A DNA stretch of 58,898 nucleotides from Nitrospirales bacterium (GTDB lineage: Bacteria; Nitrospirota; Nitrospiria; Nitrospirales; UBA8639), in assembly GCA_012270585.1 (NCBI GenBank), contig JAAXIB010000017.1, forward strand, positions 1 through 58,898. The letters are read 5' to 3'. This document shows positions 51,402 through 58,898 of the stretch, piece after piece; within the stretch, counting starts at the first letter, position 1, and every line of letters begins with the position of its first letter. Under the pieces are notes generated by a model. That model searched no databases and was not told where the DNA came from. It saw only the letters and a program-made list of their open reading frames with translations. The translations under genes and the position numbers were made by a program.

Positions 51402-53069
51402 ATGAGCACGTCGCACACCATAGGATCCCTGGTTCTCGATCGCTTGCACCGGCTTGGGCTGAAGCACATTTTCGGCATTCCGGGCGACTACGTCCTCTCG
51501 CTCTTTCAATTGATCGAAGAATCGCCGATCGAGCACGTCGGGACGACCCGTGAAGATTGCGCCGGGTTTGCGGCAGATGCCTATGCACGGCTCCATGGCA
51601 TAGGTGGGGCGTGTGTGACGTATTGCGTGGGCGGCCTGAATATCGTCAATGCCATTGCCTGCGCCTATGCGGAGCGGTCGCCCGTCGTACTACTCTCGGG
51701 TTCGCCCGGACTGGCGGAACGACTGACCACTCCCTTTCTTCATCACATGGTTCGGGATTTTTTTACCCAACGCGACGTGTTTGAAAAAGTCACCGTGGCG
51801 TCCGTGATTCTGGACGACCCCCTCACGGCCGAACGGGAGCTCGATCGAGCCCTGACCGCCTTACTGAAATTCAAACGGCCAATCTACTTGGAAATTCCTC
51901 GGGACATGGTCTTCGCCCCCGTCCGGGTTGCTTCCCCCACGCCTCCCACGACGACGACCTGTGAAAGCAATCCCGTCGCGTTAAAGGAAGCCATCGCCGA
52001 AGTGCGTGGCATTCTTTCAAGCTCGGAACGACCGGTGATTCTGGCCGGCGCGGAAATTTACCGGTTCGGACTCCAACACGAACTCACGGCGTTGGTGGAA
52101 CGCATGGGCGTCCCCGTGGCAACGACGTTGCTCGGTAAATCGGTCATTCGGGAAGATCATCCCTTGTACATCGGCGTGTACGGCGGTCTCGTGGGTCGTG
52201 ACGAAATCCTGGAATTTGTGGACCAGGCCGATTGCCTGCTGACGTTGGGCACGCTCCTGACCGACGTTGAAGACGTCAAAGTCCATTCCACGCTCTTGGC
52301 CGACGGACGGACGATCCATGCAACGGCCGATTCGATTGCCATCAAACACCACCACTACGAAGGCGTTCGATTCGAGGACTTCATCCGGGCGCTTTCGACG
52401 GCCCCGCTGCCCTCGTTTCTGCCTCGTCCCCTGCCCACTCGTGATCGCGGCACGTTTGAAGCGCCGTCGCCGGACACGCCCGTCACCCTTCACAGTATGT
52501 TCGGCTACCTGGACGGGCTGCTGAACGAGCACACCGTGGTGATTGCCGACGTAGGCGAATCACTCTTCGCCTCCGCGGATCTGCACGTGCGAAAAAGCGC
52601 CGAGTTTCTTTCTCCGGCCTACTATACGTCCATGGGATTCAGCGTCCCCGCCGCGCTTGGCGCAGGCTTTGCCGACCCGTCCCTGAGACCCCTGGTCCTG
52701 GTCGGCGACGGCGCGTTTCAGATGACCGGGACCGAACTCGCGACCTGTCTCCGGCACCGGCAAAACCCCATTATCATCATTCTCAACAACCGCGGCTATT
52801 CCACCGAACGGGAAATTTTGGAAGGCCCGTTCAATGACATTCACGAATGGCACTATGACAAAATCTGCACGTTACTCGGCGGCGGTATCGGTCACCGGAT
52901 CGAGACGTTCGGGGCCTTTGTACAGGTCCTGAATTCGGCCATGGCGGATTCCGAACACCTGTACGTCCTCAACGTAATCCTCGACCCCAAGGACCGCTCC
53001 ACCGCCATGACCCGGGTCGCACGTCGATTAGCCAAACGCCTGGCTGAGCAAACTCCCCAACGTCCTTGA
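51402..53069 (+). CDS. Thiamine diphosphate-dependent 2-oxo acid decarboxylase (pyruvate/indolepyruvate decarboxylase-like)
   Basis: A 555-residue ThDP enzyme of the pyruvate/indolepyruvate decarboxylase group. The activating glutamate is Glu51 ('TTREDCAGFAADAYAR'). The double-histidine motif of this group is kept in 'TPFLHHMVRDFF'. The cofactor-binding 'GDGAFQMTGTELAT...NN' motif is at about 440-470, and 'YTSMGFSVPAALGAGF' precedes it. The HH pair points to decarboxylase rather than acetolactate synthase or benzaldehyde lyase activity. The preferred oxo acid is unknown. It stands alone, divergent from the barrel gene. Confidence 0.88.
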   Translation: MSTSHTIGSLVLDRLHRLGLKHIFGIPGDYVLSLFQLIEESPIEHVGTTREDCAGFAADAYARLHGIGGACVTYCVGGLNIVNAIACAYAERSPVVLLSGSPGLAERLTTPFLHHMVRDFFTQRDVFEKVTVASVILDDPLTAERELDRALTALLKFKRPIYLEIPRDMVFAPVRVASPTPPTTTTCESNPVALKEAIAEVRGILSSSERPVILAGAEIYRFGLQHELTALVERMGVPVATTLLGKSVIREDHPLYIGVYGGLVGRDEILEFVDQADCLLTLGTLLTDVEDVKVHSTLLADGRTIHATADSIAIKHHHYEGVRFEDFIRALSTAPLPSFLPRPLPTRDRGTFEAPSPDTPVTLHSMFGYLDGLLNEHTVVIADVGESLFASADLHVRKSAEFLSPAYYTSMGFSVPAALGAGFADPSLRPLVLVGDGAFQMTGTELATCLRHRQNPIIIILNNRGYSTEREILEGPFNDIHEWHYDKICTLLGGGIGHRIETFGAFVQVLNSAMADSEHLYVLNVILDPKDRSTAMTRVARRLAKRLAEQTPQRP

Positions 53070-53099
53070 CCCTCCCCATTCCGTTCCCTTACCCTTCGA

Positions 53100-53350
53100 G
53101 AAACGCCGCTGGATTCCCGATTATGACTGCGGGAAGGGGACAGGAAAGTGGAAAAATTCTTGCTCGACGGTTGGAATGCTTCCTCTTCTGTCATTCTCGC
53201 GGCACGGGTATCAAATGGGTTGGCACTCGCAACGCGGGAATCCATCCCCCACGCGTTTTGTGCCTGATAAAACAACAGACGGAAGAAACCTGGATTCCCG
53301 ATTAGATCCTCGATTAAGAATGTCGAGGACAAGCGTCGGGAATGACAGGA
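53100..53350. repeat. Dispersed palindromic repeats between the decarboxylase and the 2OG oxygenase
   Basis: The 317-base gap 53070-53386 holds degenerate 'ctggattcccg....cgggaa' units (53108-53136, and in two halves at 53192-53243) and an inverted 'ctggattcccgattagatcc' plus 'tcgattaagaatgtcgagga' unit at about 53289-53330, ending in 'gtcgggaatgaca' (53335-53347). They match the clusters at 1-130, 3970-4350 and 12370-12460. Confidence 0.7.
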
Positions 53351-53386
53351 GGGGGAAAGGTCGTCATGCCGGCGTGAGGTTCGTTC

Positions 53387-54046
53387 GTGAAAGCGCAGTT
53401 TCATCAATTCAATCCAAAAAAATTCTCTTTTCGGAAAGACCCGGTGCTGGTGCTGGAGAATTTTTGGACCGAACAGGAAATGGAAACCTTTCGAGCGGGG
53501 ATGACGTATTCGACCTGGACGGGCCTGCGGGACATGCCGGCGGTGTCCCGGGCCTTTCCCCATTCAGGCAATTGGCTGAAAGCCGAAATCGGTCCTCGCG
53601 AGCGGCAACTCTTTCTCGACAAATTGTCACTGCCGTGCATTGCGAATTACATGGAATCCTTTCCCAACATCAGGCAACGGCACGTGAATTTCAATTACTA
53701 TTCCTATGGCGCCGGGGACTGCCTGCCGACGCATGATGATACGGATGAAGCCTATGCCGCCAATCCTCACCGCCCACCGCCTCTCCGACGTCTGGCCCTG
53801 GCGACCTACGTCCATTCCGAGTGGAACACCGATTGGGGCGGGGAACTCATCATCTATCATGCCAGGAAGGACCCCCGCGGGAACCGTGTCCTGGAAGTGG
53901 CGCAATGCATCGCCCCGCAACCGGGATCGCTCGCCCTCTTTGCCGTGCCGCGATTCCATCGCGTGTGCCGGGTGGATGCGCTGGCGGGTGACCACAAACG
54001 GCTTTCGATCGCCGGTTGGTTCATGACCGAACAGTACGCCTCATGA
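53387..54046 (+). CDS. 2-oxoglutarate/Fe(II)-dependent oxygenase (prolyl-hydroxylase type)
   Basis: A 219-residue 2OG-Fe(II) dioxygenase. The iron triad is His116 and Asp118 ('LPTHDDTDEAY') and His191 ('VPRFHRVCRV'); the likely 2OG-binding Arg205 follows in 'HKRLSIAGWFM'. 'WNTDWGGELIIY' and 'PGSLALF' complete the jelly-roll. This layout is closest to prolyl hydroxylases of the Tpa1/OGFOD/P4H type that act on proline in proteins or free amino acids. The next gene, 68 bases downstream, is a trans-3-hydroxyproline dehydratase-type enzyme, which fits hydroxyproline chemistry. Start is GTG 53387; no good ribosome site is seen. Confidence 0.82.
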   Translation: MKAQFHQFNPKKFSFRKDPVLVLENFWTEQEMETFRAGMTYSTWTGLRDMPAVSRAFPHSGNWLKAEIGPRERQLFLDKLSLPCIANYMESFPNIRQRHVNFNYYSYGAGDCLPTHDDTDEAYAANPHRPPPLRRLALATYVHSEWNTDWGGELIIYHARKDPRGNRVLEVAQCIAPQPGSLALFAVPRFHRVCRVDALAGDHKRLSIAGWFMTEQYAS

Positions 54047-54070
54047 ATGCTCACTCCCTTCTTCTCTTTT

Positions 54071-54107
54071 CCTCCCCTTTGTAAGGGGAGGGCAGGTGGG
54101 GTAGAGG
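54071..54107. repeat. Repeat hairpin between the oxygenase and the racemase-family gene
   Basis: CCTCCCCTTTGTAAGGGGAGG folds into a perfect hairpin at 54071-54091, followed by 'caggtggggtagagg'. It belongs with the C-rich repeat hairpins at 37-76, 4255-4294, 25387-25425 and 56880-56916. Confidence 0.65.
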
Positions 54108-54114
54108 AACGGGC

Positions 54115-55113
54115 ATGCACACCATCACCACCCTTGACTGTCACGTTGCCGGCGAAGCGCTTCGGGTGGTGACGGCGGGATTCCCCGAACCTTCGGGGTC
54201 CACCATCCTGGACAAACGCCGGTATTGCCGGACACACCTGGACCATCTTCGCACGGCGCTCATGTGGGAACCTCGAGGCCACCACGCGATGTATGGATGC
54301 CTGTTGGTTGCCTCCGCGAACCCACAGGCCGACACCGGAGTGCTGTTTTTTCATAATGAAGGCTACAGCACGATGTGTGGGCACGGGATCATCGGGCTTA
54401 CGACGGTCATGCTGGAGCAGGGGTTGTTTCCGACTTCCGGCCCGACCACCACGATCCGGTTCGATACCCCCAGTGGCCTGGTGACGGCAAAGGCTTCCAT
54501 CGATGAAGGCAAAGTCCGAAGCGTGGCGTTTCTCAACGTACCATCCTTTGTTCTTGCCGTGGAGCAGACGGTCCGGGTGCCGGGCATCGGTTCGGTGGAT
54601 TATGATCTCGCCTTTGGCGGGGCGTTCTACGCCTTTTGTCAAGCGGAGGCGCTGGGTCTCACCCTCGAACCCAAACACGCACCACGACTCCAGGGCCTGG
54701 GGCTCGCCATCAAACAGGCCATCATGGCCGAATGCACCATTTCCCACCCCACGGAGCCGGAACTTGGCTACCTCTACGGCACGATCTTCGTCTGCCCTCC
54801 ACACTCATCCGAAGGGGACCTGCGGCATACGTGTATCTTTGCCAATGGCGCATTGGATCGATCACCAACCGGAACCGGGGTCAGCGCACACCTGGCGCTC
54901 CTCCACGCCAAAGGAGACCTGCGGGTGGGACAAGCCCTCCGGTTTGAAAGCATTTTGGACACGCGGTTCGGAGGAAAAATCGTGGAAGAGACGCAACTGG
55001 GCCGCTACCCGGCAATTATTCCGGAAGTCGAAGGCCACGCCTACCTCACGGGGCGTCACGAATTCATGATCGACCCGGACGACCCACTTAACAACGGGTT
55101 TCTGTTGGGGTAG
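54115..55113 (+). CDS. Trans-3-hydroxy-L-proline dehydratase type (proline racemase superfamily)
   Basis: A 332-residue proline racemase superfamily enzyme. The first catalytic Cys88 is in 'GYSTMCGHGIIGLTT'. The second catalytic position, Cys in racemases and 4-hydroxyproline epimerases, is Thr252 in 'LDRSPTGTGVSAH'. Cys/Thr is the known signature of trans-3-hydroxy-L-proline dehydratase (human L3HYPDH), which makes 1-pyrroline-2-carboxylate. The call therefore follows the residue pair, not just the fold. It lies behind the prolyl-hydroxylase-like gene on the same strand. The ATG at 54115 follows 'gaggaacgggc'. Confidence 0.85.
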   Translation: MHTITTLDCHVAGEALRVVTAGFPEPSGSTILDKRRYCRTHLDHLRTALMWEPRGHHAMYGCLLVASANPQADTGVLFFHNEGYSTMCGHGIIGLTTVMLEQGLFPTSGPTTTIRFDTPSGLVTAKASIDEGKVRSVAFLNVPSFVLAVEQTVRVPGIGSVDYDLAFGGAFYAFCQAEALGLTLEPKHAPRLQGLGLAIKQAIMAECTISHPTEPELGYLYGTIFVCPPHSSEGDLRHTCIFANGALDRSPTGTGVSAHLALLHAKGDLRVGQALRFESILDTRFGGKIVEETQLGRYPAIIPEVEGHAYLTGRHEFMIDPDDPLNNGFLLG

Positions 55114-55175
55114 GGTTTCCGCGAGGGTGTTATAAGACCCTGGATGCGGCAGCGACTGAACCGTTTTGATCTCCG

Positions 55176-55691
55176 TCATCGATCCTGCAATCGAAGACAA
55201 ACCGCCTGAAGGCCGATGATGGTCTTGGCATCCTGGATCACGCCGTCATTGATACGGTCAATGGCTTGGGCAAGCGGTATTTCGACGATCTCCAGGACTT
55301 CATCCGCCCCCAGGTTTTGCGTGCCCGGAGAGAGGTCGCTCCCCACAAAAATGTGAATGATCTCATTGGTGAAGCCCGGCGTGGTGAAAAAGCTCAGGAT
55401 CGGCTCCAACCGGCCGACCTTGTAGCCGGTCTCTTCTTCCACTTCCCGAACCGCGCAATCCCTGGGGTCCTCGCCGGGATGCAGCTTACCTGCGGGGATT
55501 TCATGGATGAAGCTTCCGACGGCATGGCGATATTGCCGGACCAAAACCACCGTCCGGTCGTCTTTCATCGGCACCACGGCCGCGGCTCCGGGATGGATGA
55601 TGACCTCAAGCTCGGCCGTGGCCCCGTTCGGCAGGGTCACCGTCTCCACGGACAGATCGATGATTTTTCCCTTATAAATCGGTTTTTTCAT
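55176..55691 (-). CDS. Nudix hydrolase, ADP-ribose pyrophosphatase type
   Basis: A 171-residue Nudix protein. The complete Nudix box runs from Gly68 to Tyr90 ('GKLHPGEDPRDCAVREVEEE' then 'TGY'), matching Gx5Ex7REUxEExGU. 'VVLVRQYRHAVGSFIHEIPA' before it and 'FFTTPGFTNEIIHIFVG' after it are the ADP-ribose pyrophosphatase (NudF-like) surroundings. It would split ADP-ribose or related sugar nucleotides. It lies 43 bases behind gcvT on the same strand and may share its transcript. Confidence 0.9.
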   Translation of the reverse strand: MKKPIYKGKIIDLSVETVTLPNGATAELEVIIHPGAAAVVPMKDDRTVVLVRQYRHAVGSFIHEIPAGKLHPGEDPRDCAVREVEEETGYKVGRLEPILSFFTTPGFTNEIIHIFVGSDLSPGTQNLGADEVLEIVEIPLAQAIDRINDGVIQDAKTIIGLQAVCLRLQDR

Positions 55692-55734
55692 CGGGAACCT
55701 CCCCTTCCAGTCATGGAAGGAACGCGGTTCTCAC

Positions 55735-56838
55735 TCATGCCGGCGGCTTGGGCTTTTTATAAAAGGGAAGGGCGACCACCCTGGCGGGTATTCGCTTGCC
55801 TCGAATCTCGACGTCGAAAGCCGTGCCAGCCGTGGCATGGGCGGGGTCCACGTACCCCAAACCAATGCCTTTTTGCAGGATGGGAGACAGGTTCCCGCTG
55901 GTCACCGTCCCGATCGATTTGTCCTGAGCAAACAATTTCATATCGTGACGGGGCACGGCTTTTTCCAACAATTCGAACGCCACCAGGCGTTGGGGTGGTC
56001 CCTCCTGCAGTTGTTGTTTGAGGACGGGCTCGCCGATGAAGGCGCCCTTGGCAAAACTCACGACCCATTTGGCGTTAGCCTCGATAGGGGTGATCGCTTC
56101 GGTCAGGTCATTGCCGTACAACAAATACCCCATGTCGAGCCGCAGCAAATCCCGCGCGCCCAACCCGGCGGGCTTCAGGCCGAACTCCTCTCCGGCCTGC
56201 ATCAATAGATCCCACACCCGGGGAACCTGCGTCGCCGGCACGTACAATTCATACCCGAGTTCTCCGGTATAGCCGGTTCGCGTAATCAGACACTCGACGC
56301 CGCCCACCGTCTCTTGAAGACATTGTCGCGGTTTCAGCCCATCGAGCGATGATTCCACGTGCGCCTGCAACACCGACTTCGAAGCAGGCCCTTGCAGAGC
56401 CAGTTGGGCCAACTCTTCCGATCGATCCTCGATGCGAAGATTCCCCTGTTCGTCACCCTGCTGTTGGAAAAGCCAGCTTCTGATCTTGTCGAGATTCGAC
56501 GCATTCACACACAGAAGAAACTCCTCCACACCCAACCGATACAGGAAAATGTCGTCTTTGACGCCCCCGACAGGGTTGCAAATCATCGAGTACTGAGAAC
56601 TCATCGGCTCGACCCGTTGCACGTCATTGGTGGTCACCCGCTGAAGGAACGGCAAGGCCCCGGGGCCCTCGACGTGAAGGCGCCCCATGTGACTCACGTC
56701 AAACAACCCGGCCGTGGTGCGGACCGTATGATATTCATCGAGGACACCCGAATACTGGAGGGGCATGGCCCAGCCGGCAAAATCCACGATTTTGGCCTTC
56801 CGGGCCACGTGGGCCTCATGCAGGGAAGTCTGTTTCAT
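55735..56838 (-). CDS. gcvT: Aminomethyltransferase, T-protein of the glycine cleavage system
   Basis: A 367-residue T-protein that moves the aminomethyl carbon from lipoylated GcvH to tetrahydrofolate. 'KQTSLHEAHVARKAKIVDFA' opens the protein. 'TAGLFDVSHMGRLHVEGP' and 'TNDVQRVEPMSSQYSMICNP' carry the folate site with its catalytic Asp ('GGVKDDIFLYRL'). 'TRTGYTGELGYELYVPA', 'GARDLLRLDMGYLLYGNDL' and 'TSGNLSPILQKGIGLGYV' follow. It pairs with the gcvP in this window. ATG 56838 is chosen; the frame opens 17 codons upstream in repeat-rich sequence. Confidence 0.95.
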   Translation of the reverse strand: MKQTSLHEAHVARKAKIVDFAGWAMPLQYSGVLDEYHTVRTTAGLFDVSHMGRLHVEGPGALPFLQRVTTNDVQRVEPMSSQYSMICNPVGGVKDDIFLYRLGVEEFLLCVNASNLDKIRSWLFQQQGDEQGNLRIEDRSEELAQLALQGPASKSVLQAHVESSLDGLKPRQCLQETVGGVECLITRTGYTGELGYELYVPATQVPRVWDLLMQAGEEFGLKPAGLGARDLLRLDMGYLLYGNDLTEAITPIEANAKWVVSFAKGAFIGEPVLKQQLQEGPPQRLVAFELLEKAVPRHDMKLFAQDKSIGTVTSGNLSPILQKGIGLGYVDPAHATAGTAFDVEIRGKRIPARVVALPFYKKPKPPA

Positions 56839-56879
56839 CAGCGAGGGCAATCGGAAGTCGGGCCGACGAATACCTCTAC

Positions 56880-56916
56880 CTCCCCTCACCTCTCCTTACA
56901 AAGGAGGGGAAGGGAA
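56880..56916. repeat. C-rich repeat hairpin upstream of gcvT
   Basis: 'ctcccctcacctctccttac' faces 'aaaggaggggaaggga', another member of the CCCTCACC/CTCTCC repeat type, in the 136-base gap between gcvT and the FKBP gene. Confidence 0.6.
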
Positions 56917-56974
56917 GAGCGGCAATTGTCAGCGAATAAGTGAACATTTACATCCCGTGAACAAGAACGACACC

Positions 56975-57412
56975 TTATCGGAGATCCAGAAGTTCCACTT
57001 CAAAAATCAGCGTGGCGTTCGGTGGAATGATGCGACCCGCACCACGACTGCCGTATCCCAGATGGGGCGGAATGGTCAACTTGCGCTTCGTGCCGATTCG
57101 CATGCCCACAACCCCTTCATCCCAGCCCTTGATGACGCGACCGGCACCCAACCGAAAAGAAAACGGGTCCCCGCGATCCACCGAACTATCGAACTTCGTT
57201 CCATCTTCCAGCCACCCCGTATAATGGACGACCGCGGTTTCTCCCACGTGAGCCTCCCGACCATCGCCCGTCACCAGGTCCACGTATTGTAGCCCGGAAG
57301 ACGTTTTGACGGGTTCAAGTTCGGCTCCTAAAACCGCTCCAGGCCCTTGAAGAAAGAACAATCCACTCACTACAACGACCCCTATCCATGTCCTGACGTT
57401 TTTGAACGGCAT
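56975..57412 (-). CDS. FKBP-type peptidyl-prolyl isomerase, exported
   Basis: A 145-residue FKBP with an N-terminal export segment ('[21 protein letters not shown]') and a single FKBP domain: '[20 protein letters not shown]', '[20 protein letters not shown]', '[17 protein letters not shown]' and '[16 protein letters not shown]'. All residues of the FK506-binding pocket typical of active enzymes are present (Tyr in 'VHYTGW', Phe/Asp in 'TKFDSS', Trp in 'IKGWDEG'). It would catalyse proline isomerisation in the periplasm. Start ATG 57412 with AAAGGAAC upstream. Confidence 0.93.
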   Translation of the reverse strand: MPFKNVRTWIGVVVVSGLFFLQGPGAVLGAELEPVKTSSGLQYVDLVTGDGREAHVGETAVVHYTGWLEDGTKFDSSVDRGDPFSFRLGAGRVIKGWDEGVVGMRIGTKRKLTIPPHLGYGSRGAGRIIPPNATLIFEVELLDLR

Positions 57413-57484
57413 GTGTTTTCGTTCCTTTCGTTTCGCTGATGGATTCACTCCGTTGAAGCTTGTCCTCGAGGTCTCCACAGACCT

Positions 57485-58702
57485 TTAGTGGCTATCGGGG
57501 AGCGGCTCGGCAAATAACGCCACACTCGCGGTATACCCATGGATAAAGTTTTTCCCGCCCACCGGCCCGATTTCTCCTGCGGCAAAAAATCCCGCGACCG
57601 GAATCCCTTCGACCTGTCGTTGGAGGGCTGCAATATCATGGTTCGGTTCGGCGAAGAATCGCCGGCCCCGGCCGTTGCAACTGAACAACAGGGCGCCCTT
57701 GAGAGGAGAATGCGGGTAGTCCAGGCGATCCTGCGCCAGCAATAAATTGAAATCTTCACTGGCGGCCCTCGGATCCCTCACGTGAAATTGAATCGTCTGC
57801 CCTTCTCTCACGATATCGGAAATCGCCACGCCCCCGGATCGTTGATCCGCTCCCAGCAACCCGCGAATGAGAAAATCTCCCCGATCAAACCGCTCGCGTT
57901 GTTCATCAAACGCCACGCCGACCTGCACCGCCATGGCGACCTGTTTTCCCCGTTCCGGTCCCAAGCCTTGGAGCGTCTCCTGGAGCCGTTCCAGGGTCGG
58001 CACGCCGCCCAACTCATACATGATGTTTCGTTCGGCCTTCGTCACCACGTAACGCTCCCCGATGGGTTGGCAGCCCTGCGACACCAGGGTTCGAATCCAT
58101 ACAGGTCCCCACAGGGCCACTCCGACGAGGCCTTGCTTCACGATATTGCCGTTGAACACCAACCGATTTTCACCCAGATCCGTCCCCCCGCTCGCAACGC
58201 CCCCGATCGCAGGGGCACCGGGACAGCGTTCCTCCATTTTCTCGAACACGTCTTCGATGGGCGTGGAAAAGGGATCGGCAAAGATCAGGAACGTCGGCCG
58301 CTCCGACAGCGATTCCAATTCCTGCGGCCATCCCTCAAGGCCCGTCCCGGGCTGTGGCCCGGGAACGGGGGATTGTGAGTCCTCTTCATGGAACGTCAAA
58401 TGAAGAGGGGCCATCCGTATCGCCGGCAGATGTGCCGCCCACAAGGTCACCACCGACGTGTTTTCGTATTCCTCAAACGGCCCGATCACGCCCTCGCCCA
58501 TACAACCGACCATCACGCGCGGGGACAATTGCCGGTGGAGTGTCTCGACTAATTCACCTGAGGCGTTCGCAAAATGCGGTGAAAAAAACAGGCAGATCAA
58601 ATCAGGGGACGTCCGGCCGAACGCATCACGGACGGACGTGATTAACACCTGCGCCGCCTGCTCTGCGCCAGACTCACGAGCTATGGCTACATGGAATTGC
58701 AT
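57485..58702 (-). CDS. FIST domain protein (FIST_N and FIST_C)
   Basis: A 405-residue protein made of the two FIST domains, which in signalling proteins are thought to bind small ligands such as amino acids. The N-terminal FIST part includes 'MVGCMGEGVIGPFEEYENTS' and 'GAPAIGGVASGGTDLGENRL'. The C-terminal part includes 'DFLIRGLLGADQRSGGVAIS', 'GALLFSCNGRGRRFF' and 'PVAGFFAAGEIGPVGGKNFI', the last being the family's signature. It has no output domain or membrane helices, so it is a stand-alone sensor or enzyme of unknown role. It is first on a minus-strand run with FKBP, gcvT and nudix. Confidence 0.88.
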   Translation of the reverse strand: MQFHVAIARESGAEQAAQVLITSVRDAFGRTSPDLICLFFSPHFANASGELVETLHRQLSPRVMVGCMGEGVIGPFEEYENTSVVTLWAAHLPAIRMAPLHLTFHEEDSQSPVPGPQPGTGLEGWPQELESLSERPTFLIFADPFSTPIEDVFEKMEERCPGAPAIGGVASGGTDLGENRLVFNGNIVKQGLVGVALWGPVWIRTLVSQGCQPIGERYVVTKAERNIMYELGGVPTLERLQETLQGLGPERGKQVAMAVQVGVAFDEQRERFDRGDFLIRGLLGADQRSGGVAISDIVREGQTIQFHVRDPRAASEDFNLLLAQDRLDYPHSPLKGALLFSCNGRGRRFFAEPNHDIAALQRQVEGIPVAGFFAAGEIGPVGGKNFIHGYTASVALFAEPLPDSH

Positions 58703-58898
58703 GGGGTCCCTCCAAAAAGTCTAACAGCGGGTCCATACGAATGTCTACAGAAACACCCCGCTTGTTTGTCCTCCCCACTTGCGAATGCGGGGCGTCCTCC
58801 CCCGGTATCTGTTCGGAGCTACAAACTGGCCTGAGGGGTGTTCTACTCCTGCTCGGTGCAAGCCGGGGGGCCCGGACTCACCTTATGACAAGCGACGC
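58703..58898. other. Window edge without an assignable gene
   Basis: A reading frame from ATG 58741 stays open to the end of the window (52 codons) but shows no recognisable motif. The sequence 'ctcggtgcaagccgggggg' near 58853 superficially recalls a cobalamin riboswitch core, without the rest of the conserved boxes. Left unassigned. Confidence 0.3.

Noticed and set aside
58741-58898. Open frame from ATG 58741 to the window end, and a possible cobalamin riboswitch near 58853
   Set aside because: The frame has no family features and lacks a ribosome site. The 'ggtgcaagccgg' match is not accompanied by the other conserved B12 boxes or the CCGCCACTG segment.

Overview
The window is most likely chromosomal DNA from a Gram-negative bacterium, probably of the Nitrospirota (Nitrospira-like); that placement is inference. 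It carries lipoproteins, outer-membrane beta-barrels, an LL-diaminopimelate aminotransferase, a PIAGT-type aminodeoxychorismate synthase, and a 31-residue Arg/Lys-rich ribosomal protein of the bS22/mS38 (AURKAIP1) type. Most of the window is GC-rich housekeeping sequence of short, often divergent transcription units. No rRNA, tRNA or CRISPR array was seen.

Left part (1-12.5 kb): a DUF3187 outer-membrane protein; pabB-pabC (folate); nadB; a lipoprotein; a PIN/Phd toxin-antitoxin pair; the tiny bS22-like gene; an MsbA-type ABC exporter; a PmtA-like methyltransferase; and a class I glutamine amidotransferase. Several intergenic gaps hold dispersed palindromic repeats.

Defence island (about 12.48-25.32 kb): AT-richer sequence framed by repeat clusters. 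It is a type I restriction-modification locus: short hsdS, hsdM, a RhuM-Fic fusion, a frameshifted rhuM, full-length hsdS, hsdR and a YgjP-like metallopeptidase. Between hsdS and hsdR sits a foreign-looking cassette: a small multi-pass membrane protein, three ThsB-like (Thoeris) TIR proteins and a DUF3800 protein. It also holds an IS3 transposase remnant, a dinD remnant, a nested hairpin and a palindromic operator array ahead of hsdR. No SIR2/SLOG or macro-domain ThsA partner is present, so this is the best candidate for an undescribed Thoeris-like system. One model is TIR enzymes signalling to a membrane effector.

Right part (25.5-58.9 kb): dapL; folK-panC; a PhoX-like gene coupled to a SUMF1-domain gene; a Fur-box-associated HD-GYP gene; ogt; a MazG-like gene; glycerate kinase; UdgB; transaldolase and 6-phosphogluconolactonase; arsS; a cyclase; HU; an amidohydrolase; the ATP-grasp/alpha-E/transglutaminase cassette; gcvP; a dicarboxylate or glutamate symporter; an outer-membrane barrel; and a ThDP decarboxylase. 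It ends with a 2OG-Fe(II) oxygenase next to a trans-3-hydroxyproline dehydratase-type gene, then a Nudix hydrolase, gcvT, an FKBP isomerase and a FIST-domain sensor.
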